A stretch of DNA of 64,000 bases from Methylotenera_A sp963701715 (GTDB lineage: Bacteria; Pseudomonadota; Gammaproteobacteria; Burkholderiales; Methylophilaceae): contig CAVPAX010000005.1 of the NCBI GenBank assembly GCA_963701715.1, positions 1 to 64,000 of the forward strand. The letters are read 5' to 3'. Below the pieces are notes generated by a model. The model did not search any database, was not told the DNA's origin, and saw only the letters and a list, made by a program, of their open reading frames with translations. A program made the position numbers and the translations under genes. Shown here in pieces: positions 1-8,953 of this stretch; within the stretch, counting starts at the first letter, position 1; each line of letters begins with the position of its first letter.

Positions 1-831
1 CGGCCCGGTTCTGAATACCGACATCAACCGTTTCCGCAAATGATACCAGCGGGGCTGCGCGCAGGCCCTTGGAAAGCTGCAGCGCGCGTTCCAGACTGGC
101 GCGGGCGCGTTCAACAGAGCCCCCGGCCGCGCCGGCCTTCCGCCTTCGTAGACGATAAAGAAATCATAGATCGCCCCCTGTTCGTAGTCCTCATCAAGCT
201 CTCGAGCGCGTTTCATGAGCGCTTCGACCTGGGGCCGGCCCGCGCCCAGTTCAGCGTCAGTTTTTTTGAGCGCGATCGCTGCTCCCCAGGCCATCGCCGT
301 CCAGTAGAGCTGCGGCACGTCCGCTGCGCGAAACCCGGACAGCGCTGCCGTCGGCTCGGCTGCAAGCGCGGTGCGCACGCCGGGCCGGATTTCTTCCAGA
401 CCGCGCATACCATAACCCAGCGCCCGGCAATAGAGGCTGCACGCTTGCTCACGGAGCGCCTTAGCGCGGGCCAGGTCATGGTCCTCGGCGAAATCCGCCC
501 TGGTCTGCACAAAGGCGTAGGAGTACTGGGTGAACCCGCTGGTTGCTGCAAGAAGCAATCCCCTGTGGTGCGGGGACTGCAGCAAAAGGCTTTCGATGGT
601 CTTGAGACCGAAGGGCAGGGCCGCAGCGACCAGCTCCGGGTCATCGTCTGTGGCATACACCGAGGCGCCGGAAGCGAGCGCATCACCGAGCCGATTGGCG
701 GCAAACCGCTGCAGGGAACAGCCGGGCAACAGCAGGGCTCCCAGAAGCAGGGTTGGGCACAGCAGCGCTGCCAGGCGCTGCGCGCATTGCCGAGCGTTGA
801 TCAATGATGAAAACAGAAGAAAAACTGACAT
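1..831 (-). pseudogene. TRAP transporter T-component (TatT-like) lipoprotein, 3' end outside window, one apparent frameshift
   Basis: The minus-strand frame opens at ATG 831-829 and runs off the left edge. It begins with a lipoprotein signal peptide (hydrophobic core ending LLLPGC, lipidation Cys about residue 39), so it should be an outer-membrane or periplasmic lipoprotein. The body is helical and TPR-like and reads as the T component that accompanies TRAP solute transporters. After the residues YEGG (near position 140) the family-like continuation GGSVERARASLERALQLS appears only in a different frame, so one base seems to be missing or extra in the GC-rich run 121-140. Both frames stay open to the edge. 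TatT proteins are known to be encoded beside DctP-type receptors; the partner would lie outside this window. The family call is by eye and fairly secure; whether the indel is real is open. Confidence 0.7.
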
Positions 832-971
832 GCTCCCACAGGTGGAATGAATTGCTGAGGCCACGATTGTAATTGATAAAAGCCTGTTTTTTTGACGGGG
901 TAAGTATAGGCAGAGCAGGATTATGTGTCAATTAAAAAGTCTTCTCAGCACACGGGAATTTATAATAATTT

Positions 972-1010
972 TGAACAGTGAATAGTGAACAGGGAATAGG
1001 GAATAGTAAA
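972..1010. repeat. short degenerate GAATAG/GAACAG repeat
   Basis: The intergenic stretch between the TatT-like gene and msbA (832-1141) carries four imperfect copies of a GTGAA(T/C)AG-like word. It resembles the other degenerate, text-like intergenic repeats in this window. The rest of the gap is AT-rich and holds the msbA promoter. Confidence 0.5.
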
Positions 1011-1103
1011 AGCGAAAAGATTAATGGACGAGACGGCACCCGGATTTATTACTTTATGCCTGCTGCCTTTGTGCCTCTTCATGCTGCGCCGCCTTTTGTT
1101 ACC

Positions 1104-1131
1104 TTGACAAAACAGGGTCTTTTCATATATT
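1104..1131 (+). promoter_or_regulatory. sigma-70-type promoter for msbA
   Basis: TTGACA at 1104-1109 and TATATT at 1126-1131 are separated by 16 bases. Predicted initiation near 1138 leaves only about 4 nt before the msbA ATG at 1142, and no Shine-Dalgarno sequence is visible, so the transcript may be nearly leaderless. Confidence 0.55.
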
Positions 1132-1141
1132 CACTTAAGCT

Positions 1142-2893
1142 ATGGAAACCTACAAACGACTGCTTGTCTTTGTCAAGCCGTACCGGATGCGTATTACCGT
1201 CGCCATTGTCTGCATGATTTTCTTTTCCGGAATCAACGCGCTTATTGCGTATCTGGTCAAGCCGGCAATTGATGATATATTTCTCAAAAAAGACAGCACC
1301 ATGCTTGCCGTTATTCCCGCTGCCCTCATCCTCGCCTACCTGCTGAAGGGCATCTTTGATTACGGCCAGGAATACCTGATGGGGTATGTGGGGAACCGCG
1401 TGGTGACGGACCTGCGGGATGCCCTGTACCGCCATACTCAGCGACTGTCGCTCTCCTTTTTTCATAAAATCACCACCGGCATGCTCATGTCCCGCATTGC
1501 CAATGACATCGGCGTTCTGCAGCGCTCGGTGTCCGATGCCATTGCCAAGGTGCTGATGAACTGCTTTCTTATCATCGGGCTGACAGCGGTCGCCTTCTAT
1601 CAGAACTGGCGGCTGGCATGTATCTGCTTTCTGATTCTGCCCTGGGTCATGATCCCCATCACCCGCTTCGGGAAAAAGAGCAAGCGCTACAGCCGCCGCA
1701 GCCAGGAAAAAATCGGCCATATCAGCACGTTTCTCACGGAAACCATTTCCGGCAACCGGATTGTAAAGGCGTTCTGCATGGAGCGCTATGAAAATGAGCG
1801 CTTTGCCCGGGAGAATGACCGGCTCTTCCGCATCAAGGTAAAGACCCTGAAAGTGAATGCTCTTTCATCGCCGGTGATACAGAGCGTCGGCGGGTTAATG
1901 GCAGCGGCAACCATTTATTACGGGGGATCAGCGGTTATCAGCGGTGCTATAACGACCGGCCAGTTTTTTTCCTTTATCGCCGCCCTGGGCATGCTCTATA
2001 AGCCGGTGCAGTCAATGAACAAGGTAAATCAGCAGATACAGGAAGGCATGGCTGCCGCGGTGCGGGTGTTTGCCATATTCGATACAATGCCTGATATTGC
2101 CGATGCGCCGGAGGCAACACCCATGCCGCTGATACAGGAGTCGCTTGAATTCAGAAACGTGGTGTTCGGGTATGAAGAAAAGCCGGTACTGAGAGATGTC
2201 AGCTTCAGGGTCAATGCCGGCCAAACGGTTGCCATCGTGGGGCCCAGCGGAGCCGGCAAAACCACTATTGCCAATCTCATACTGCGCTTCTATGATGTTA
2301 AGGGCGGCGCGGTGCTGGTTGACGGCGCGGACATACGCGAGCGCACCATCAAATCGCTGCGCAGCCAGATGGCGATTGTGACCCAGGACACCATTCTCTT
2401 CAATGATACGGTGCTGAATAATATTGCCTACGGCAGCCGCAATAGATCAGAGCAGCAGATTATCGCCGCGGCCCGGGCTTCCTTTGCCCATGATTTTATC
2501 GAGCACCTGCCGCAGGGGTATCAGACCATTATCGGCGAGCAGGGGGCGCGCCTGTCCGGCGGCCAGCGGCAGAAGATAGCGATTGCCCGGGCCATACTGA
2601 GGGAAGCGCCGATACTGATTCTTGATGAGGCGACCTCATCGCTTGACAGCCGCTCGGAGAAGGAATTGCAGGCAGCGTTAGAGAACCTCATGCGGGGAAA
2701 AACCACCATTATGATTGCCCACCGGCTCTCCACGGTGCGCAATGCGCACCGCATCATCGTGATGTCAGAAGGAACCATTGCGGAAGAGGGTTCTCATGAA
2801 GAACTCCTGCAGCATAAGGGCCTCTACTATTCGATGTATACCATTCAGAGCACCCCGCCGCAGAAAAATCCGGGCCTGGCGCAGGCCGGGTAG
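1142..2893 (+). CDS. msbA: lipid A/LPS export ABC transporter MsbA
   Basis: This 583-residue half-transporter combines an N-terminal six-helix ABC exporter membrane domain (residues about 1-310) with a C-terminal nucleotide-binding domain. Visible motifs are Walker A GPSGAGKTT (about 367), the signature LSGGQ (about 472), Walker B ILILDEATSSLD (about 490) and the H-loop IMIAHRLST. Length and architecture match MsbA, which as a homodimer flips lipid A-core across the inner membrane. The next two genes encode kinase-fold proteins that suit LPS-core modification and support the LPS role. The sequence cannot exclude another lipid substrate. The start has no good ribosome binding site, in keeping with the very short predicted leader. 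Confidence 0.9.
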   Translation: METYKRLLVFVKPYRMRITVAIVCMIFFSGINALIAYLVKPAIDDIFLKKDSTMLAVIPAALILAYLLKGIFDYGQEYLMGYVGNRVVTDLRDALYRHTQRLSLSFFHKITTGMLMSRIANDIGVLQRSVSDAIAKVLMNCFLIIGLTAVAFYQNWRLACICFLILPWVMIPITRFGKKSKRYSRRSQEKIGHISTFLTETISGNRIVKAFCMERYENERFARENDRLFRIKVKTLKVNALSSPVIQSVGGLMAAATIYYGGSAVISGAITTGQFFSFIAALGMLYKPVQSMNKVNQQIQEGMAAAVRVFAIFDTMPDIADAPEATPMPLIQESLEFRNVVFGYEEKPVLRDVSFRVNAGQTVAIVGPSGAGKTTIANLILRFYDVKGGAVLVDGADIRERTIKSLRSQMAIVTQDTILFNDTVLNNIAYGSRNRSEQQIIAAARASFAHDFIEHLPQGYQTIIGEQGARLSGGQRQKIAIARAILREAPILILDEATSSLDSRSEKELQAALENLMRGKTTIMIAHRLSTVRNAHRIIVMSEGTIAEEGSHEELLQHKGLYYSMYTIQSTPPQKNPGLAQAG

Positions 2894-2958
2894 CAGGACG
2901 CGCCGGCCGCATCGACCAGGCAGCTACTATAAACTGAACGCATTGTTGCCCCGCGCAT

Positions 2959-3930
2959 ATGAAAAACAGGAAGGAAGTTACGCAGCGGATGGAGCGTTTT
3001 GTCCGGGACACGCTCCGGGAAAAGCTTGGCTGGCCGGAGCGCCGGTTCTCGCTTGAAGCAACAGAGCTCGGCGTCCATAACCATGTATTCTTCCTGGATA
3101 TTGGGGGAGCGCCGCCGCTGGTGGTGAAGGGGGTCACTAAACAACAGCGCTTCAGAACGCTGGTGGCGGCAGCTGACCATCTCCTGCACCATAACATCCC
3201 TGTTCCCCGCGTTCTTTACGCCCACGAGGACCGAAGCATGTTCAGCTGGCCGCGGCTGCATGTCATCTGCGAGGAGCGCATTACCGGCGCAACCATTTTT
3301 GAAAAAGATTCTCCCGTTGACCTGATCCCTGCACTAGCCGGCCTCTTTTCCCGGCTGCACAGCATTCGGCGTGACACGTGGGGCAAGCTTGCAGAGCGGA
3401 ACACCGGCGGCCTGTATGAATCCCTGCTGATAAAGTCCCGCGGCCGGCTGAAAGAGTGGGGGCAGCTTGACCGCTCTGTTTCCGGGCGCATGGCGGAGTG
3501 CTGTATTGCGCGACTGGAAGCGGGAAAGACCGCTGTCGCCGGCATCAGCTCCTTCAGCCTTTCCCACGGCGACCCCAACCCCGGCAATATCATGGCGCGC
3601 GAGGACGGGAGCCTGTATCTTCTCGATGTGGGGCACATACGCTACCTGCCGCGGCAGATCGAGTATTATCAGCTGGTTGCGCACTTCTGTCGTGACAGCG
3701 CGGAATTGCTGCGGCTTTTTGATGCCCAGTACTTTGCCGGCATGGCAGCCGGCGAGCAAGAGGAATTCGCGGCTACGCAGGAGTTTTTTAAGCTCTATGT
3801 ACTCATTGACTTTGGACATAACCTTGCCCGACGCCTTGCCGCTACCGACCCGGATCATCCATGGCACCGGGAATTTACCGACAACGGGAAAAAGATTAGG
3901 CGCGCAATAGAGGAAATAATAGGGAAGTGA
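2959..3930 (+). CDS. aminoglycoside phosphotransferase/choline kinase-fold protein, possible LPS sugar kinase
   Basis: The 323-residue protein has a protein-kinase-like (APH) fold. The catalytic loop reads LSHGDPNPGNIM (about residues 200-211) and is followed by LYLLDVGHI, where Asp takes the metal-binding position of the DFG-type motif. An ATP-lobe lysine can be placed in PPLVVKGV near residue 54. Real APH resistance enzymes are shorter and differ in the C-lobe. The location 65 bases after msbA and before another kinase of the LPS type suggests phosphorylation of a core sugar, but that is inferred from context only. The ATG at 2959 follows an AT-poor 65-base gap without a strong Shine-Dalgarno. 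Confidence 0.65.
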   Translation: MKNRKEVTQRMERFVRDTLREKLGWPERRFSLEATELGVHNHVFFLDIGGAPPLVVKGVTKQQRFRTLVAAADHLLHHNIPVPRVLYAHEDRSMFSWPRLHVICEERITGATIFEKDSPVDLIPALAGLFSRLHSIRRDTWGKLAERNTGGLYESLLIKSRGRLKEWGQLDRSVSGRMAECCIARLEAGKTAVAGISSFSLSHGDPNPGNIMAREDGSLYLLDVGHIRYLPRQIEYYQLVAHFCRDSAELLRLFDAQYFAGMAAGEQEEFAATQEFFKLYVLIDFGHNLARRLAATDPDHPWHREFTDNGKKIRRAIEEIIGK

Positions 3931-3972
3931 ATTGAGGGTTCCAGGGGTCAAGGGTTCGAGTGATCGCGTGAG
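3931..3972. repeat. degenerate GAGGGTTC-type intergenic repeat
   Basis: Directly after the stop of the preceding kinase gene lies a run of imperfect GGGTTC/GGGGTC words (GAGGGTTCCAGGGGTCAAGG). Its reverse complement recurs at 11996-12036, where it supplies the end of aroK. Confidence 0.55.
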
Positions 3973-4003
3973 ATAATTTCTGACAAAACAAGAAAATAAC
4001 AAC

Positions 4004-5296
4004 ATGCGTCCCATAGAAGGGTATACAGCTAAAAAATATTCAGGCATGAGGCTTGTCGTCAGGGATGATCTTGTTTCACTCTATTCAGAGCGCGAATGGC
4101 AGGACTTCTGTGCCCGCCTTTTTCAAAAAACTCCTCCGGGGCAGCTTCTCAAGCAGACGAGCACCAAGGAAATTATTACGCTGCCTTTCCCGCCGCGGGA
4201 ACCTGGAGCGACCTGTCTGGTAAAAAAATATAAAAGCAGGGGTCTTGCAGGAATTCTGAAAAACGCGGCGCGCGGTTCCCGGGCCCTGCATGAATTCCGC
4301 ATTGCCTGCGCCATAAACAGCAGAGGCATTGCTGCCGCAATGCCCCTGCTCGCTGCCGAACAAGTGCAGGGGGGCTTTGTTCGCGAAAGCCTGCTCGCGC
4401 TGCATTTTTTAAGCGATACCTGTGAGCTGAAAGACTTTTTTCTTGATCCGCGGAACGCCTGCAGGCGTTCATGCACCGCAGCTGAGCGCCGCAGTATCAT
4501 CTCATCCTTTGGCAGGCTCACGGCCACAATCTTTCAGTCAGGCATCTACCAGAACGACTACAGCCTCAATAATTTTCTGATCAGGAAAGAGGGCTGCAGC
4601 CACCGGATTTATTTCATCGACTGTGAGCGCGCTGCGATTACCGCTCATATTGCGGAACAGAAAAAAACAGAGCTTCTCGTGAAACTGAACCGCACGGGAT
4701 ATGAGGTGAGTGCAAAGGACCGCCTGCGTTTTCTCCGGGGCTATCTATCGGCAAATGACAGTACGCATGACAATCTTTCGCGGTACGCCCGGGAGCTGCA
4801 AAACAAAACCCTGGCCATGATACAGCGGGACCTGCGGCGCGGCAGGCTTACCAGCATCTATACCTCGGGTGCGTATGAAAAAATCAGGTCGCCTCAGTTC
4901 CGTGGCATGTATAAAAGCGGCTACCAGCTGGAAGAAATATTAAACATGCTGGCCGCGCTGCCGCGTGAAGAGCGGCAGGCTGCCGTGACCATGAACTGCG
5001 GTGCTGATGAGCGCAGACTGATCGTTTTGAGAATGGCGCGAGGGGATGCCGAGAGAACGTGGGCGGCAATCAATGCCCTGAAGCTCTCAGGGCTGCCCCT
5101 TGAGATGCCGCACATCTATGGGGAGGGAGATAACAGCGGTTTTCTGGTTCTGGAAATTCCCGCGTCCGGGGTCTTCCCTGCGCCGGAAGCGATAGCCCGG
5201 CAGGCCGGCCCCGGTATTATGAAGGTCATCGAAACCTGTTTTTCGGAAGAGCTTGCAAATATATTTTCCCTCTATCGCACGCTCGGGCAGCAGTGA
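4004..5296 (+). CDS. lipopolysaccharide kinase (Kdo/WaaP-type) family protein with a C-terminal extension
   Basis: This 430-residue protein has an N-terminal LPS-kinase domain. An ATP-lobe motif CLVKKYKSRG lies at about 68-77. The catalytic loop QNDYSLNNFLI (about 185-195) replaces the usual HGD/HRD motif with QND, and IYFIDCERA follows as the metal-binding segment. The length exceeds the roughly 230-270 residues of WaaP/KdkA enzymes. The last 140 residues form a second, unrecognised module. Together with msbA and the preceding kinase it makes a three-gene plus-strand LPS group. A role in phosphorylating Kdo or heptose is inferred. The gene is convergent with the following propeller gene, with 20 bases between the stops. 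Confidence 0.65.
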   Translation: MRPIEGYTAKKYSGMRLVVRDDLVSLYSEREWQDFCARLFQKTPPGQLLKQTSTKEIITLPFPPREPGATCLVKKYKSRGLAGILKNAARGSRALHEFRIACAINSRGIAAAMPLLAAEQVQGGFVRESLLALHFLSDTCELKDFFLDPRNACRRSCTAAERRSIISSFGRLTATIFQSGIYQNDYSLNNFLIRKEGCSHRIYFIDCERAAITAHIAEQKKTELLVKLNRTGYEVSAKDRLRFLRGYLSANDSTHDNLSRYARELQNKTLAMIQRDLRRGRLTSIYTSGAYEKIRSPQFRGMYKSGYQLEEILNMLAALPREERQAAVTMNCGADERRLIVLRMARGDAERTWAAINALKLSGLPLEMPHIYGEGDNSGFLVLEIPASGVFPAPEAIARQAGPGIMKVIETCFSEELANIFSLYRTLGQQ

Positions 5297-5316
5297 AAAG
5301 CATAGCGCTGCCCGGT

Positions 5317-8043
5317 TCAGCGGGGATTTACCAGACGCAGAAAATTCTCCTGCTTCATTTCCCGGCGGAATGTATAAATCCGCGCTTTAAGCCCTGCAGG
5401 TGAAGCCTGCTCGAGATCAAACAGAAAACAGCTTGCTTCATTGAGAAGTTCTGCAGGTATTGAGACTGACTGCGCGGCGCGGGATGCAAGAACAACCGGC
5501 ATGGCGTGCTGCAGCAGTTTTAAAGCGCGTGCCCGCAGCCGCGGGTTTCTCTTCAGCACGTCCCGGACTTCGCTGCCCGCTGCGTAGTACCGGGAAACCA
5601 GGTTTTTCCCTGCCACTGATTTTTTCAGCACAGCGTCCCTGAAGGCCCGAAGCACTGGAAGGTGTTTCCTGTTGGCATTGTTTTTAAGAAGCTCTGTTGC
5701 AGCACAGCCGCCGTCATCACTTCCGGCCGGAGAAAGCGTTATGTCACGGGTAACTATTTCACCGGCATTGACCGTAATTCCGGAGAGCGAAGCGCTGTCA
5801 TAGCCATCGGCTGCAACCTCGATATCATGCACACCGGCAGGAATCATTAATAGATAAAAACCATCGCTGCTGGCGCATGAGCTTCCGCTGGAGGAAGCAA
5901 CTGCCGCGTTGTCAATCATGCCGCCAGTGTCCTGCGCGGTAATAGCGCCGCTGAGCAGGCCGGTGCCGGACGATGAGCATTGCAATATGCCGCTGGCAGT
6001 TCCCGCAAGAATAGTGGAAGAGGGGATGTTTTGTGTCAGATCTTTTTGCCTAAACACGCTGGCAGCGCGCGCGGCCGCAGACCTGCTGTTTACATCGAAG
6101 ATCATATAATCTGAAAGTCCGGCACAGGTCCAGTAATTTCCGCTGTCGAGGCTTACATATATCCCGTGACGGAACAGCGCTGCATACACGATATCCGGGT
6201 TTGTCGCGTCGATTTTTACGCTGGTAACGGCAAACGCAGGTTTCCCGTCAGCCCCTTTCGGCAGCCCTCCGGTTTTTTCCTCCCAGGTCATGCCCGCATT
6301 AGTGCTTTTATAGATTCCCGCATAGCTGTTATTACTTGCACCGCACCCGATATAGACAATGTCCGGGTTTTCAGCAGCTATGGCAATACTGTTAACGACA
6401 AGCTGGAGGGATGTCGCAGCCACCATGGTTCTGCCGCCATCAACGCTTTTATAGACAGTGCCGGGGCTGATAGGGGCATAAAAATTTCCGGTTCCCGCAT
6501 AAACAAACTGCGGGTTTGCCGGACGGAGCGCCACGGCATTGACCCGCACCGGGGTTTCCCAGATCATATTGTAGGTAGCGCCGGCATTTATACTTTTTAT
6601 GAGCTCCCCGCGTTTGCCTGAGGAGAAAGAAATCCCGGCAAAAATTGTGTCAAAATTTGTAGCAATTGCAATGGAACTGACTTTATGCCCGTCTGGTTTA
6701 TCCGAGACATCGGTATAGGTCCAGGTGGCGCCATTGTCCGTGCTTTTCCCCAGCGCCCAGTCAAACCCGGCAAAGATGGTGGCTTCCTGCGCGGGATTGA
6801 AGCTGACCGCATAGGCAATTGAATCATTGACCTGTGCCCATGGTTCTGAGCCCTCCTGCCGGTAAACTCCTGCAAGGGTGCCGGCAACAAGGGTGCCGGG
6901 ACTTTTCGGAGAAACAGCAGAGGAGAATACCTGGTTTGCCCTGACGCCGGTATTTTTCGGCTCCCAGGTTTGCGCTCCGTCAGAACTTTTAAAGATTCCC
7001 TGGTTCAAATCACCGCCAAACAGGAGGTCCGGATCAGAAGGGTCTGCAGCCAGGGTGAGAAACTCTCCCGGCCGGTCGTAATAATTCCAGGAATCACCGT
7101 CATCAGTGCTTTTTGCCACGCTGCCGCGCAGTCCGGCGTAGAGGGGGTATGGATAGAGCGGCGCTATGCAGAGGGCACGGCTGCCGGTTCTGTCGGTCAC
7201 CCAGGACCACCCGGTAGCGGTGTTGGTGCCGTCCTTTTTACGCAGTACGCCATACCCGTCAACGGAAAAAACAAGATAAGGATTTTGCGGATGAACGAGA
7301 ATTTCGTCAAGAAAAGAAAAAGGATAAAATGTGCCGTCAAACCATTGCGCCACATTCCACGCCCACCACTTACTTCCGCCATCCATGGTCATGAAGATTC
7401 TGCCCTCCGGAGAGAGGCCGGCCTTGCGTGATGTCATCCATATTTCATCAGGTATGGCAGGATTGACGTCGATATCCCAGATATTGAACGGCTGATAATC
7501 CTCCGGAAACGTGTTCTCCATTTTAAACCAGGTGTCGCCGCCATCGATCGTCTTGTAGAGCACCCCTAGGTCGTCAGTTCCGTCCGGCCCGCCGGTACCC
7601 ACATACACGGTATTTCCGGTCACATCATGAGGATCAACCTTGACCGTATAGCAGAATCGTCCCTCGTCTTCGGCGAAAAAAAATGTTTTCCAGGTGAGCC
7701 CGAAATCATAACTCACATCCACATAGTGATTATTGGCGACCCAGATGTTCTGCGGGTTGTAAGGATCTATATCAATGTCATACACCTCAACATTACGGAA
7801 CCAGCCTGAATTCTCTGCCCCGACCAGCCAGGTTTCACCGCCGTCTTCAGAGGCAAAGAAGCCGTCGCCATTCCAGCTTCCGGCATACAAAAATGTGCTG
7901 TCATAGGGATCGATGGCAATACGGTAGATCTGTCCGCCGTAGAGCCCGAGGTCCTGCCACAGGGGGTTGCCCTGTGCAGTCGTGTCTGAGGCGTACGCAC
8001 AGAGTAGCAGACAAAAAAGTACGACTGATTTTAATGCTTTCAT
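5317..8043 (-). CDS. secreted beta-propeller protein (BNR/sortilin-like repeats) with a carboxypeptidase-regulatory-like domain
   Basis: The open frame extends further upstream, but the start chosen is ATG 8043, which has AGAGGG seven bases before it and begins a clean Sec signal peptide (MKALKSVVLFCLLLCAYA, cleavage near TTAQG). The 908-residue product has about twelve copies of an (S/T)xDGGxTW-type motif, as in BNR/Asp-box and YCF48/VPS10-like propellers (residues 30-700). A roughly 75-residue CarboxypepD_reg-like beta domain follows (SGTGLLSGAI to ITLSPAG), then a helical tail. It is probably a cell-surface or periplasmic binding protein; its ligand is unknown. The gene lies just downstream of ccsB and resB on the same strand, with a 44-base gap. 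Confidence 0.7.
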   Translation of the reverse strand: MKALKSVVLFCLLLCAYASDTTAQGNPLWQDLGLYGGQIYRIAIDPYDSTFLYAGSWNGDGFFASEDGGETWLVGAENSGWFRNVEVYDIDIDPYNPQNIWVANNHYVDVSYDFGLTWKTFFFAEDEGRFCYTVKVDPHDVTGNTVYVGTGGPDGTDDLGVLYKTIDGGDTWFKMENTFPEDYQPFNIWDIDVNPAIPDEIWMTSRKAGLSPEGRIFMTMDGGSKWWAWNVAQWFDGTFYPFSFLDEILVHPQNPYLVFSVDGYGVLRKKDGTNTATGWSWVTDRTGSRALCIAPLYPYPLYAGLRGSVAKSTDDGDSWNYYDRPGEFLTLAADPSDPDLLFGGDLNQGIFKSSDGAQTWEPKNTGVRANQVFSSAVSPKSPGTLVAGTLAGVYRQEGSEPWAQVNDSIAYAVSFNPAQEATIFAGFDWALGKSTDNGATWTYTDVSDKPDGHKVSSIAIATNFDTIFAGISFSSGKRGELIKSINAGATYNMIWETPVRVNAVALRPANPQFVYAGTGNFYAPISPGTVYKSVDGGRTMVAATSLQLVVNSIAIAAENPDIVYIGCGASNNSYAGIYKSTNAGMTWEEKTGGLPKGADGKPAFAVTSVKIDATNPDIVYAALFRHGIYVSLDSGNYWTCAGLSDYMIFDVNSRSAAARAASVFRQKDLTQNIPSSTILAGTASGILQCSSSGTGLLSGAITAQDTGGMIDNAAVASSSGSSCASSDGFYLLMIPAGVHDIEVAADGYDSASLSGITVNAGEIVTRDITLSPAGSDDGGCAATELLKNNANRKHLPVLRAFRDAVLKKSVAGKNLVSRYYAAGSEVRDVLKRNPRLRARALKLLQHAMPVVLASRAAQSVSIPAELLNEASCFLFDLEQASPAGLKARIYTFRREMKQENFLRLVNPR

Positions 8044-8087
8044 ACCCATACCCTCTGCTTCAAATGCAATCTGCGGAAAAGGGTTTT

Positions 8088-8942
8088 TTATGCTGAACCG
8101 TAGCTGTGCAGCCCCGACAGGAGAAAATTCACGCCGAGGAACGTGAAGAGCACGGCAGCAAACCCGATGATTGAGAGAACCGCGGTCTTCCGTCCGCGCC
8201 AGCCGCGGGTCAGGCGGGCGTGGATGAATGCGGCATACATGAGCCAGGTTATGAGCGACCAGGTTTCCTTCGGGTCCCAGCTCCAGTAGCTTCCCCAGGC
8301 ATAGTTGGCCCATACCGCGCCGGTGATGATGCCGATGGTCAGCAGCAGAAAGCCGATGGCTATGGTTTTGTAGATTATGTCATCAAGCGCTTCCATGGAC
8401 GGAAAGAGCTCGGACATATCCGCACCTGCAGGGACTTTTTCTTTAGCCTTTTTATACTTGACGAGATAGGTGATGCTTGAGCCAAAAGAGATGGCAAATG
8501 CAGAGTAGGACAGAAAACAGGTCATCACGTGATACGTGAGCCAGTTGCTTTGCAGAGCCGGAACCAGCGGCTCGATCTCATCCTGGATGTTGGGAGAGAG
8601 CGAGGCGTAGGCCATGGCAAGGGAGACCAGGGGAAAGATGAACACCCCGAGCGCCTTGCTCTTGTAGCGGTATTCCACGATGAGGTAAAGAATAACCGTT
8701 GTCCAGGCAAGGGACATGAGGGATTCATACAGGTTGGAAAGCGGTATGTGGCCGTGTCCCAGCTGATATGATTCATACCAGCGCATGCCCAGCGCGACGG
8801 TGTGGATGGCAAGGCCCAGAATGGTGATACCGGTAACCACCTGGCCGAATTTGCGGTTTCTGAAGAACAGGTACGTGAAATAGGCCACCATGCAGATGAG
8901 ATAGTTGATGGTAACAATACCTAACAGCTTTGAACTGATCAT
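8088..8942 (-). CDS. ccsB: cytochrome c biogenesis protein CcsB/ResC (heme-handling membrane subunit)
   Basis: This 284-residue integral membrane protein has about eight hydrophobic segments. Near the C-terminus it carries the tryptophan-rich WWD signature (WGSYWSWDPKETWSLITW, about residues 217-234) that binds heme in System II cytochrome c synthases. With ResB encoded 11 bases upstream, it forms the membrane complex that moves heme outward and attaches it to CxxCH motifs. The need is clear, since the window encodes two c-type cytochromes with four CxxCH motifs each. Naming of the two subunits differs between species (CcsA/ResC/CcsB); the fold and motif are unambiguous. Confidence 0.9.
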   Translation of the reverse strand: MISSKLLGIVTINYLICMVAYFTYLFFRNRKFGQVVTGITILGLAIHTVALGMRWYESYQLGHGHIPLSNLYESLMSLAWTTVILYLIVEYRYKSKALGVFIFPLVSLAMAYASLSPNIQDEIEPLVPALQSNWLTYHVMTCFLSYSAFAISFGSSITYLVKYKKAKEKVPAGADMSELFPSMEALDDIIYKTIAIGFLLLTIGIITGAVWANYAWGSYWSWDPKETWSLITWLMYAAFIHARLTRGWRGRKTAVLSIIGFAAVLFTFLGVNFLLSGLHSYGSA

Positions 8943-8953
8943 GCGTATCCCCT

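Noticed and set aside
40..807. Long plus-strand open frame opposite the TatT-like gene
   Set aside because: It lacks a recognisable domain and lies antisense to a lipoprotein gene with a clear signal peptide and family motifs.
1079..1720. 213-codon minus-strand open frame inside msbA
   Set aside because: It is antisense to the highly conserved msbA and has no recognisable content.
3940..3965. GGGTTCGAGT as a tRNA T-arm
   Set aside because: No acceptor or anticodon stem can be built around it; it is part of a degenerate repeat.
8044..8313. Longer N-terminus for the propeller protein
   Set aside because: The extra 90 residues would overlap the ccsB coding region and precede an internal signal peptide; the ATG at 8043 has its own ribosome binding site.
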